From Benincasa hispida (Eukaryota; Streptophyta; Magnoliopsida; Cucurbitales; Cucurbitaceae), in NCBI RefSeq assembly GCF_009727055.1, contig NC_052350.1:38028514-38092513 (forward strand): a stretch of DNA of 64,000 nucleotides, written 5' to 3'. The position numbers were made by a program, and so were the translations under genes. Below, in pieces: positions 32,008 to 42,337 of this stretch. The notes beneath the pieces are model-generated. The model was given only the letters and a program-made list of their open reading frames with translations. It did no database searches and had not been told where the DNA came from. Each line of letters starts with the position of its first letter. The stretch's first letter is position 1.

Positions 32008-33906
32008 AGCCATTGACGATTCGTTGGTTAAATTTCTAATTAGAGCATTCTTTTTCTTTTGATTTGTTTTCCTTTTTATGTCAGTGTTTTAAGCTTGGAC
32101 AGATATCATCAATGAGGATGGGGACAATCGAGTGGAGCATCTCGACTTAGTGACGAGTTTCGTGACCTTCAAGGTTAACTTGCTTAGTTAACTTCTTTGG
32201 TTAATCGATTGGTTACACGTAACCCGCAGTAGGTGTAAGCATGTAAGATTGATCACCCTGAGCAAGCATGCCTAAGTCTACAGTGGAGCCTTATACCACG
32301 AGATTACTCCATGGAAAGGTATCCTAGTTATATGGATGATGATTTCCATCGGCCTAGATGGGAAGAGTCGTATGGCTATAGAAACCTAGGATAGGACTAA
32401 TGCCACTATGATCCACACCCTGCCACATCCAATATGTTGATGCATGCTCACATTGCTAACTCAGGTATGTGGTGACGTAAATTTGGCAATGCAATTATGT
32501 GATGCATGTCTTAGGTTATGCGTTTGTTCTTATGCGTCGGTGGTCATGCGTTGGAATGGAAAGTATGCGTTGATCTCATATGCAATGACCATGCATTCCT
32601 GTCACAAGTTTTCTTGTGCTCTCGCCAAGTATAACGAAATTTTAAGTTTCTCGGGTGATCCGAGGTTGAACTCAGGGACTTGTAGCTAAATGGTATGCGG
32701 TAATATGTATGCGACAAAGAAATAAAAGAATGATGAAGGTTATGGGCTATGCACTACTCCTACTTCTAACTAACAGATTAAGTGGTGGAAGTATGACTGA
32801 GAGATAGAGACTCGGCAACTGTTAATGTGTAGTAAAATGCATGGAAAAATTGATGAAAAGGCGAGGATGTCTTCACTGCAACACTAAGCTTGACCGCAAG
32901 GGTAACCCTAGCCAACGCAAACTATGTGATCATGTTGTACACACTTGACGTAGACGCATGTGAGATATATGCGATAGTGTCGAGAAGCCTATTTCTAAGC
33001 CTCTACATTCCCGCTCACGTGCTCTCACACATAAGTAAGATGACTGCATACCACCATACCCTACTTAAAGGGTGCATACGCTGTGTAGTTGCAAACGAAG
33101 CTTATTCCTAAGTTCCCCATTCTTGCTTATGCGATCCAATTCACTCTCTCGAGTTTTAGATTTGGTTTTTAGACTACTCTCCCAAGTATGCCTAAATGAT
33201 GAATGATGCGTTCATAAGACAAGGTAATCACATAAGCCTAGCTAATGTAAGATTATTCCTATCTCTAGTGAACACTTGCTTACATTGCTTAATGCGATCA
33301 ACTACTTACCCTTCCGAGCAGTTAGTTGCTGCTGATTCTACTCATAGACAAGCAATGCGTCCACTTATAGACAAGCGTTGCTACAGCTTCACACTAAGCA
33401 AATAAGGTTTTCTCACAACATTCGCGTAACGCACACCTCCTGGTGGTTTGCTACATGCTTCATATCTCTATGCCGCATGATTAAGTATGCAATACTCTAG
33501 CAGTCTTACTTAGTGATGCAATGATTGTAAAGGATGTTAAGTAAATGAAGATGGAGATGGAATCGAAGGAAAATATAGAAATGCATTGATCACAAAATGT
33601 ATTAATTCCTTAAGCCAAAATGTAATACAATACAAGGATAGAAGAGAGGATGGAGGGCCAGATGGAAGCAATGTCTTGCTTCCATCAGATGTGTGTCAAG
33701 GTTGCCGGTGGTGCCATGGATGGGCGGTGGAGGACTCTCTCAAGCTCTAACTCCAGCGAAGGCTCTAGTCGTCATCGGATGGTTAAGGGGATGAATAACT
33801 CTCAAGCTATCTTCTCACGCTTTCATCTAGATCACAAGGATCCACCCAAGGTAGAGAACCTTGGATGGAAAACCCTGGATGATTTGAAGTTCTGCTCAAC
33901 GGCTTC

Positions 33907-33914
33907 TATTTATA
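33907..33914 (-). promoter_or_regulatory. TATA box in solo LTR Q
   Basis: Minus strand CTCTATAAATAGAAG, about 580 bases from the LTR start. Confidence 0.6.
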
Positions 33915-34466
33915 GAGCTTGATCGCCGACAGCATTAATAGACCTGCTTTGAATCTGACACTCGCGGCGTGATGGTCCTTTTCTGAATCTCTGTTATTAA
34001 CGGCGTGGTAGGTGAAATGTCAACACCATCTTTATGATAATCCCATTGTATGCGCTCATGCTTGCATTCCACCAACCTTGCGATCGTTCTTCTATTATGG
34101 TTATTATCTATAGCCGCAATATCCCTGCGATGACCGCATTCGCTCGATAGCCGTAACGTCTATGCGATGGATGCATGCGGTTAATGGCTGCATCGTTCAT
34201 GCGTCAAACGTATGCATTTGCCTTTGCCTTTGCGATGGAGAGATTCCCTGCATGCGGTCATCCTTGCGATAGCCTGGCTTCCGTGCATTCGATTGATTCC
34301 TGCAATTGCTACAAAAATAAACAATTAAACGCATAATAATGCATAATAGTGGGTTAGTCGAGATTCTTAATGCCGATAGACACAAGCTCATTTTCTCATG
34401 AATTCTAAGTATAATCGCTGCATCTCCTACTTAACAGCCCTCATAATTCTAAATAAAAGGCCTATA

Positions 34467-34490
34467 ATGACGTGCATTTCTGCCCGTCAT
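34467..34490 (-). promoter_or_regulatory. U3-terminal hairpin, solo LTR Q
   Basis: Plus-strand arms ATGACGTGCA and TGCCCGTCAT around TTTC (sense loop GAAA). Nine of ten pairs match. Arm sequence differs from that of element B at several places, with both partners changed. Confidence 0.8.
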
Positions 34491-35775
34491 CAGTATGTCA
34501 CTAGAAGATGTACTTGCTATTAACAATCTTGTTTTTTAGTTGGAGATCCACGACCTCCAGGAGAGCTTTAGTTTTTAGACTGAGGATGGAACTGATCTTC
34601 AGAGTTTGAGAGACTCAGTCACTCAATCATCTGATTCAGTTGAAAGAGGAAGTGAATCCTTGTTATGCACATCTTATGACAATACTGAGACGTGCAACAA
34701 TGAGGTAACCTATGTTAACATTGAGGATGAGTTGGAAGATAGCATGCCATGTCTAGAGCCAGTTTGTGAGGACTATGGAGAATCTAAGCCTAAAATTTTT
34801 GATGTCTAGGTGATGGAGTTGGAGGTTGAAACACCTCGCCCCATTCTAGCCTCTGGTATATCGTATATCTTTTAGTCTTGTTCTTGTTTTCAAGAGTCAG
34901 TTGAGTAAAAGCCTTTATTTTTTAAAGAGACAATCCTTGAGTCTTTTGATTCTTTCTTTTTATCTTTTTTTAATAATATGAAAAATATCAAATTCGACCT
35001 GTCTGGTTCTCTTTAAAGAATGAAGAGCCTTATAATCTTACCAGGATATATCGACTCATCCAAGAAGGGATCAGAGAAATATGAGAATTTTTTTGTGCCT
35101 TGACAGGGGACAGGTCACGTCGAGCAATTGACATTAAAAATTTTCCCTTCCCTGAAGGGAACAAGGTGAAAAAAAATTACTTCTTTCTTTATTTGTTTTC
35201 TAGATTAGCTTTCTTTTTGTTTTTGTTTTATAGGGACAACCTAGAGGAGAGGAGCATATTTTTCAGAGGTGAGCCCGACCACCACCATCCCATGAGTGAC
35301 TACGTTTTCAAAGGAGGTTTCCTGTTCCCTTGAACTTTTTTTTAACTTTAGTTGAAATAAATTTGGGACAATGTATCGTTTTAAAGTTGGGGGTAGGGTA
35401 CCTATTGGGTAGTTTTTAGTTTAGCTTGGGCTCCTTGAGTGTTATCCTCGGCAATGTTTTCTGTGCTTTGATTGCCTTGCTAGCTTGTTTGCACTGTTGT
35501 TATCATGATAATTTATGACGCACTCACCCTGTGATGAAATTTGCATGAAAGAACGTTAGGAAAGCATGATCATGATTTTAGCCCAATTTAAAAAAAAAAA
35601 AATTCTTATCTCTCATGCATCTTTAAGTCATTGTTTTGTGAAATTAAAGCCTTACGGTCATCTGGTTTATACTTCTGTTGTCACCCCGAAAGGTCCACCT
35701 TTGACTTAGGAGTAACCACACTTGTTGTAGAACAAAACTAGACAAAGTGGATAAAATAGGACCTACTTTGAATAA

Positions 35776-35826
35776 AAAAAGAAAAGAGAAGAAAAACAAA
35801 AAGAGAAAAAGAAAGAAAAGAAAATT
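35776..35826 (+). repeat. A/G-rich tract in element C
   Basis: About 50 bases of AAAAGAGAAG-like purine sequence with few interruptions. Minus-strand hydrophobic frames across it are chance. Confidence 0.8.
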
Positions 35827-36380
35827 GTTGCTTGCTAAAAAAAATGCATGCAATAAAAATAAAAAATGAGGCAAAAGCTGACATGCCTGCAAAAAGAAAT
35901 AGTGTACGTGTGTGCATAGATAGAGTGAAAAGAGCTACCTTCACTGTGTCTAGTTAAGACCCTGCGAGAAAATAGTGGATAGATTCCCGACGGTTGGGTG
36001 TGAAATCTACCCCTCTAGGTAAAATAAATGTCATCTATGTTTTGTGTGTGTGTTTAGGCACCCTTGTCTTAGTGTTGTCTTCTCTTTGCAAGTTTGGTAT
36101 GTCTGAGGTTGATAACCGAACCAATGTAGGGGGTAAACGGGATGAGGACCTTATAAAACTTTTCAGGATCATGCAAGCTTAACTAGCAAAACTCTAGGCT
36201 CACTCATGCATGAATAGATTAAGAGCCATTCTTAAACTTATACTTCATTGATTGATCATAATTGAATTGCATTCTTGATTACAAATTTCATTCTAATTGA
36301 CTGGTGTGACTGGATAACAACCTTGCAAATTAAGCTAGCATGTTTTTAATTATATATTCTATTTGATTGTGTGCTTTTAC

Positions 36381-36417
36381 CTTACTTGGGACGAGCAAGA
36401 ATTAAGTTGGGGGTGTT
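36381..36417 (+). other. Polypurine tract and upstream hairpin, element C
   Basis: CTTACTTG and CGAGCAAG (36381-36388, 36392-36399) pair at seven of eight positions, one of them G:T, around GGA. Then AATTAAGTTGGGGGTGTT leads to the LTR at 36418. Same order as in A and B. Confidence 0.7.
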
Positions 36418-36701
36418 TGATAACTCTAAAAAAAAGCGATTTGTATCTTAATTCGGGCTCGTTGTTGGATTTTATGTGTTTATTTTCCTATTTTGTAGGT
36501 ACCAAACAATCAAGAGGTATAATTGTCGGTTTGGAGCATATCGAGGTTAATTTGGAGCAAATTAGAGTTAATTTGAGCATTTGGGCCTCAAAGGAGTCAG
36601 AAGACCAAAATGCCCCTGCTTCAACGTCGCAACACTCACCTTATACAAAGTCTCGATGCTCGCATGACGCTAAAAGGCAGTAGCTTGATGTGCAGAGGAG
36701 T

Positions 36702-36863
36702 ATTGCAACGCTACTCCCAGCGTTGCAATGCTCTGAGTTGGTCGCTATTCCCAGCGTTGCAATGCTCTGAGTTGGTCACAACGCTAGCGTTGCAACGTTT
36801 CCCTAACGCTAGTGGCTTTATTTTTCGAGTGTTACAATGTTGTTTCTAGTGTTGCAATGCTGC
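36702..36863 (+). repeat. AGCGTTGCAATGCT repeat array upstream of C promoter
   Basis: Seven or so copies of near-palindromic GYGTTRCAAYGYT, including a 35-bp tandem pair (36717 and 36752, both with CAGCGTTGCAATGCTCTGAG) and the perfect palindrome AACGCTAGCGTT (36780-36791). The array ends about ten bases before the TATA box. Confidence 0.85.
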
Positions 36864-36872
36864 GAAGATTCC

Positions 36873-36881
36873 TATAAATAG
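36873..36881 (+). promoter_or_regulatory. TATA box in C 3' LTR
   Basis: TATAAATAG, directly downstream of the GTTGCAAC array. Confidence 0.7.
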
Positions 36882-37522
36882 CTCCCTTTGTCTTTAAGTC
36901 AAAATATGCTAACTTTTGGGGCTTGAACTAATGGAGGCCGAGGTTAAGCTTTAATCTTCTTCTTTTCCCTTCAGATTTTAGTATCTATAGGTTAGTTTTT
37001 CTTATTGTTTTGGGTTGTAATCAATGGATTGGATGTTTATCTCGGATTTGTCTATGAATTAAGAGGTAACTTCTATCTAATTTCTTTGAGTAAGAGCCTT
37101 ATGTCTCATTTCTTGAGTTTTCTGTAATTAAATTTTGATGAACTTCTCTATGTTTTTCTTTTAAATTTGATGAATTTAGATTTGCATTTGTGTGTTGGAC
37201 TGATGGCCCTATCATGATTGCATATCTCTGCTAGTTAATTTCGAGCTCGCACGTTTCCTCATAGTTCATCTATGCTTAATTTTACCTCGATAGAAATGGT
37301 TGAATGTGTATGCTTAAGATTTATAGGCTAACCTTGAATTTTGGCATTGCATGCTTAATTTAGATTCAAAGAATAAATTGGTTAATTGAAAAAGGATTTT
37401 CCTGACTTTTAATCGACGCGATTGAATCCTTATTCTTAATGCATATGTTTTTATAATTCTATATGATCGCTAAAATCCTAGTAGAATCAAGAGCATATAG
37501 TTTAATAAGGGCATGGTCTTTC

Positions 37523-38593
37523 TGTTGGAGTTGATGCCCTAAATCTCGTAGGTTCATATAGTTTGTAAACATTGTATGAATAAACTCATTATGTATTAAT
37601 AAAATATGTGATATTTTATTCATGGTCTATAAAATATGTGATATTTTAATTGCATTAACCACAAACCAATAAACTAACATCCAAGGTTATCTTTGTAACT
37701 TAAACATGTATGTGGAGACATACAGGTGCATCATGCTTATGTGATAATCTAAATGGTCTGTAGTAGATGGATAAGGCTGGGTACCTTATCCTGGTGACAC
37801 TACGAGTATGGCCCGCTTTGTAGGTATTACAATTATTGTAAAGTGCTATAAATGATGTGATCCTGATCATTCATGTATTAGACATGTGAGCAGGGATATT
37901 CTATACAAAGGAGTTTGTATAAGACTAGACCATGAAAAGTTTAGTCTCATTATATAATATTGTTCATAATAGAGACTTACATTTCATTAAGATGACCATA
38001 GGTAACACGATCTAAATCCTGAATGAGTTGTGAACTCCTGCCTATGAGGCCGATCCTTTGATTTGTATGGGCGAGAGTGGCCAAATCGTCAACTCAACAA
38101 GCCTACTATTTTGGGGATTCACCTGATTAGGGAGCTAGGAAAAGAACACAGCTACACAAGATAGAATTCATTCCTTCCCCGAAGTAGGGGTAAGTAGATA
38201 AATTTCTCCCTTAAGGACTGATTCTGGGTCTTGAACAATGTGGCGCCACACTCTCTCCTGGCTCAAGAGGGGTTTAGTCATAGTGGGACTATGATCTATT
38301 GTTTATTAGAGGGATCAGTGGTACTTAAGGAGTTAGATGTAACTACAGTGGTACTTGGTTCGAGTTCTATCTTGAAGAAGATCTTCAAGTTGTACATGAT
38401 TGTTCGAGGGGAAATTCGTGAAGAAAAGATTCTTCAAAGGTATATTTCTTGAACTCTTTTCTTGTAAAAGCATGTTGTAATTTAATTTTAAATGCATATC
38501 TATTGTACATTTACTGTAAACTTTGTATTTGATAATTAATGGAATTTGGTCGATTCACTTTCGCTCAAGGTTCTCTTCATATGAGTTCCTTCA
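37523..38593 (+). mobile_element. 5' LTR of element D (internally deleted)
   Basis: Starts TGTTGGAGTTGATGCCC, ends GAGTTCCTTCA. It is 1071 bp against about 1979 bp for the 3' LTR (without its insertion). The missing 900 bases lie near 38350, where GTGGTACTT occurs on both sides of the join. The deletion removes the hairpin array found in the 3' LTR. Confidence 0.88.
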
Positions 38594-38595
38594 AT

Positions 38596-38613
38596 TGGTA
38601 TCGGAGTCAGGTT
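38596..38613 (+). other. Primer-binding site of element D (initiator tRNA-Met)
   Basis: TGGTATCGGAGTCAGGTT, one or two differences from the canonical site, two bases after the LTR. Confidence 0.85.
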
Positions 38614-38929
38614 ATAGGTTTCTGATTCCAAATTCCATTCTTATATTGAATCATTTACAGTATTGGTGGGTTTTATTATCTGCATTCTGTTTATATGATG
38701 AATGGTTGTGGATAAATTTTGTATGGATGTTTTCAGGATAGAACTCTCAGTTTAAGGCTTTCTTTAAATTTACAAAGTTGGTTTATAAGGGCCCTGTGTT
38801 TTCGGGCATTATTATTACAATTGAGTCTGTAAATTTGTTAGCTTTGAGTCACTCGTGGTGTTCCAGAGGCTTCAAAGAAGGGTTGCAGTTCGTAGTTTCG
38901 ATGGAGAAGACAAAATAGAGGATCTGAAT

Positions 38930-39240
38930 CGTGTAGCTAGAGCTAAATGATCGGGTAGCTTTTATTATGCGATCGTGTAGAATTCGCTACATGGTCATGT
39001 AGCATTTTCTAAACAATCAAATAGCTAATGCTACATGATCATGTTGTGTTGGCTATATGATCGCATAGGCGCTCGCTTGTTGAACGATCATGCAGTATTT
39101 GGATATTCGATGCATGCCTGTGTGCTACACGATCGCGTAGATTATCATGCTCATCGCATAGTCATTAGCTACGCGATCGCATATTGTTGCATACTCGACG
39201 CATGGTCCATTTACTACACGATCAACTACAAGGTGTTTTT
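38930..39240 (+). repeat. CTAYRCGATCGYRTAG palindrome cluster
   Basis: About ten diverged copies, for example GCGATCGTGTAG (38969-38980), CTACACGATCGCGTAG (39125-39140) and CTACGCGATCGCAT (39169-39182), mixed with decayed forms such as CTACATGATCATG. The same motif type fills both solo copia LTRs. Confidence 0.8.
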
Positions 39241-39461
39241 TGAGGAGCGGTTCGGGTCGAGCGGTTCAAGGCCCGGTTCACCTGTTCCAAACCAGTTTAC
39301 TCAAATTTTGTAATAGTTAGCATTTGTTTTTCCTTTTAGAGAGGTTCTATCCCGATCCATCAACTTTTAGTATAAATATACATGTGATGTATGTTTTATA
39401 TTATATGTCATAATGTATGTCATATAGTTTTAAAACCCACCATAGGTTATGCATTTATTTT

Positions 39462-39841
39462 CATGCATCATTTTATATTATAAATGTTATAATATACTAG
39501 TATGCATGATTTAAATTACATTAAGCATGCTCATGCATCATATAATATAAGAGTTATAGTATATGTATGCATGCATTATAGCATATCCATGCATAATTTA
39601 TATTATAAGTGTTATAATATATGGTTGAATGGTTGTATGGAATGTATGCTATAGCATGATTCATTACTTAGTTATATAAATGTTATATATTAGTAATGAA
39701 TGAACATTGCATGAAGCATGACATTACCTAAGATTAATTTATAAATGTTATAATTAACTTATGTATGCCTATCATGCGATGGTTGGTTTTAATTGTTTCA
39801 TTTATTTATAATTGTTATAATAAATGAAATTAGAATTAAAA
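39462..39841 (+). repeat. Array of six imperfect hairpins, 3-base loops
   Basis: Centres near 39485, 39552, 39610, 39681, 39746 and 39813. Inner arms all end TATAA/TTATA around ATG, GAG, GTG, ATG, ATG and TTG. Outer arms differ between hairpins but pair within each: CATGCAT with ATGCATG in the first, TTCATTACT with AGTAATGAA in the fourth, TAAG-TTAA with TTAACTTA in the fifth, TTTTAATT plus TTTCATTTAT with ATAAATGAAA plus AATTAAAA in the sixth. Confidence 0.85.
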
Positions 39842-40042
39842 TCAATAATAAAGAGTTGCATGCAAACCTTAGGTTATAATCATTTTTTTAAAATTGTTTT
39901 AAAATATGATTGTGATAGACCGAAGATCACAATTTTAATGAGATTATATCTAAGTTTAATCTTTTAAATCGGTCTAATATGATTAAATTGATTCCTAATA
40001 AAAGATTAAATATGTAACAAATGTATCTATAAGGGACCTTTT

Positions 40043-41640
40043 TGTTGGGTTTTATGTCCTAAAACTCGTGGTTTGTAAACAATTAAACTTATTATGAAAA
40101 TTCAATAAGTTGTTATTGAATATATGAATTGCATATTTCGTTTTAGAAATAAATCCAATAAACTAAAAGATCTATGACTATTACATGAATACTTGAACTT
40201 TATGTGGAGACATAAAAGTGGATCAGTTTCGAGTAAATAGTCAAAATGATCTATAGTATATGAATAAGGTTAGGTGCCTTATTCAGGTAATACTATCGGA
40301 TGCGGCCCACTTTTTAGTTGTTACAGGGAGTTGTAAAGTGCTACAGACGAAGTGATCCTAATTCGTACATGTCATGACATGAGAAGTAGGGGCATATGTG
40401 CAATGAGTTTGTACAAGATCGGCCACAAAGTAAGCCACTTTTACTTTGTAACGTTGTTTACTATTTAAGACTGACTATTTCAAAGCGATGACCTAGTTAA
40501 CTTGATCTTAATCCTGAGCTAACTATGAACTTCTGTTTATTTAGGATTATCCTTAGATTTTCATAGATGAGAGTTGGCTCAACAGCATCGGCTCAATAAA
40601 ACTCCATTTCAGGGGTAAGACTGGGTAGATAACTGGAGACATAGGGCGTAAGATGGAATTCACTCCTACTCACTTTTAGGGATAGTAAAGAGGTTGTTCC
40701 CTTAAGTGCTGACTCTGGATCTTGAACAAAGGGCCCTACCATCTCATTAGCCTGAGAGGGACTCGGTTTGTTGATCGAATCATAAACCAATTATTCATTA
40801 GAGGATTAGTGGGACATAAGGAACAAGAGGTAATCTCGGGGGTAAAACAGTCATTTGATCCAACATTATTATGAACAACCTATGAAGAATTAACTTACTA
40901 ATCATGGATATATCGGTGGACATAATATATCTACAGTGAGGGGAGTGCAACTCTAGGCTTTAGTGGAGTGACCCAGTAGTTAACGAATGGGGGTTAATTC
41001 GGTGTAAAGAGTTTAGCCAATTAATCTCGGATCGTTGGAGTCCACGAGGTCCCCTTACCAGCTCACAAATGGATTAGCCTTAGAGTAGCGTGATAAGTTA
41101 ATTTGAAACGTTCAATTTAGAATTAAGAAAATTAGTAATTATATGTGATATAATTACGCGTTTAATTTTATAATTAAACAAATTTGGAGAATCAATTAAT
41201 ATTTAAATATGATTTAAATATTAAATTCATGAATAGGGATTCATGAAGGTGAAATTAGTGTCAAATTAATTTAATATTTAATATTGAATTAATTAGAATT
41301 AATTAAATTGTTTAATTAATTATTTATTATTAATTTTATTAGAAAATTAATTAATGAATTAATTTTTAAATTGATAAAGATTTCATTTTTTGAAAATATG
41401 ATTTTGGAAATCAATTAGAAAATCAAAGTGAAAAAAGATGGAAAATGGAAAATCCCAAAAGTGGAAATCAATTAGAAAATCAACTCCTGTCTTTGATGAA
41501 AGTGTATTAAAGCGTTTAATGAAACTTAAATCAAAATTGTTTAATCATCAAAGACAAGAGTTGTTTTTTAGCAAATTAAACAAACACTTAGATAAAATCA
41601 GTAGCCAGATTTTTCTAAGTTAATTAACCCTCAGTAGAAC
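40043..41640 (+). mobile_element. Copia LTR E inside the leader of D (right end unclear)
   Basis: Starts TGTTGGGTTTTATGTCC, closely related to LTR I at 62299. Shared blocks include CTTGAACTTTATGTGGAGAC, CCTTATTCAGGTAATACTAT and TTGTTGGAGTCC-like positions; the AT-rich part at 41100-41400 has perfect hairpins. No primer site or second LTR is seen. The right end could not be fixed; neither TTCCTTCA nor ATCA with the expected CTTTT duplication is visible. Confidence 0.7.
41135..41247 (+). repeat. Hairpins in LTR E
   Basis: Perfect arms: GTAATTATAT / ATATAATTAC around GTG (41135-41157); TTAATATTTAAAT / ATTTAAATATTAA around ATG (41196-41224); TTCATGAAT / ATTCATGAA around AGGG (41226-41247). Confidence 0.9.
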
Positions 41641-42337
41641 ACTCAGTGGGAGGAAAATGGGGTATATGATACTTCAATTTTGCCTCTATATATTTCTCCC
41701 TAAAAGTTCACACCGTGAGATCTACTTTCGACCTCGAGGCACCATGGGTGTCCTCTTAGGGGTGGCATTTGGGTAGATGAATAACAAGGTGAATGGGGAG
41801 AGTGTTTATAGTGAGTGGGATTAGGACGTGTGACAACATATCCCTCGGTCTCTCTTATTACGTTGAATAAATTTTCATGCATTGCCTCGAGGCATCGTGG
41901 GTGTCCCTCTAAAGGATGGTTGTATTGCATGACAATTTATTTGATCTCTAGAAATTGATGAGGTTGCTTTAATCTCTTGTTCCAATCGGCTTTTCCCTAC
42001 GGTTGGCTCATTGGCGCGGGAATCTAGAACCTAAAATGAGGGGTTACACTTACACACAATTGTTAAGGATGTTAACAAATTCTGGACCGAACAATGGTGA
42101 CTATTAGTTATAGTTACAAGGAGTTCTTTCTGTCTAATGGTTAAGAATGTCACATTTCAGTGAAGGGGCACTTGATCACCCTACGATGACTTTTGTCCTG
42201 TCTCACTAAAACATAATTGCAAAATAGATGTCACTTAGGGTACACTAGAATATCTTGCTAAAATTTGATTGATTTTCTTAAAAATGGTTTAATGCAAGTA
42301 GACTAAAATAAGTTTGTTCTTTTTCAGCAAATTTAAA
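41641..42337 (+). other. Leader of element D, 3' part
   Basis: Noncoding. Two diverged copies of CCTCGAGGCAYCRTGGGTGT lie near 41731 and 41884. A T-rich stretch TTGTTCTTTTTCAG (42314-42327) right before the gag ATG looks like a 3' splice site; whether the leader is spliced cannot be told from sequence. Confidence 0.6.

Larger units (their letters stand above)
32438..34492 (-). mobile_element. Solo LTR Q (Athila/Tat-like) inside element C
   Basis: Minus orientation. It starts TGATGACGGGCAGAAATGCA at 34492 and ends at about 32438. It has the LTR motif (minus CCCTGAGTTCAACCTCGGAT) near 32655-32680 and a minus-strand TATA box at 33907-33914. No internal sequence or partner LTR. Flanks are ATATG left and GTATG right, a near-duplication with one difference; the left end may be off by one. 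The element C sequence joins across it. Its open frames are not genes. Confidence 0.8.
32008..36380 (+). mobile_element. Internal region of element C (non-autonomous, LARD-like)
   Basis: After removing solo LTR Q, only about 2.3 kb of internal DNA remain. Coding remnants are short: EDGDNRVEHLDLVTSF near 32113-32170 and an acidic stretch at 34500-34809 (MRDSVTQSSDSVERGSESLL, NIEDELEDSMPCLEPVCEDY). I see no protease, RT or integrase. Later parts contain TTTAAAGTTGGGGGTAGGG near 35381, an A/G tract at 35776-35826 and A-rich leader-like DNA. The layout (Asp primer site, large noncoding body, GT-rich purine tract) fits a non-autonomous Athila/Tat relative that would need gag and pol in trans. The real function of the acidic peptide is unknown. 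Confidence 0.7.
36418..37522 (+). mobile_element. 3' LTR of element C, first part
   Basis: Starts TGATAACTC after the polypurine tract. U3 carries a GTTGCAAC-type repeat array (36702-36863) right before the TATA box at 36873. It is cut at 37522 by copia element D and continues at 49819. The sequence joined across the D insertion (CTTTC / CAACCTTAATTA) matches the 5' LTR at 31551-31565. Confidence 0.9.
38614..40042 (+). other. Leader of element D, 5' part
   Basis: Noncoding. Contains a cluster of CGATCG palindromes (38930-39240) and a run of six large imperfect hairpins (39462-39841). No protein supported; the frame at 39035-39313 crosses the palindromes. Confidence 0.75.

Noticed and set aside
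34606..34809. 67-codon acidic frame as a host gene exon
   Set aside because: It lies inside element C between its primer site and polypurine tract; upstream in-frame remains carry stops. Kept only as an element C remnant.
40593..40790. Minus-strand 65-codon frame shared with 62844-63041
   Set aside because: Shared because LTRs E and I are related; both are noncoding LTR DNA with no recognisable product.
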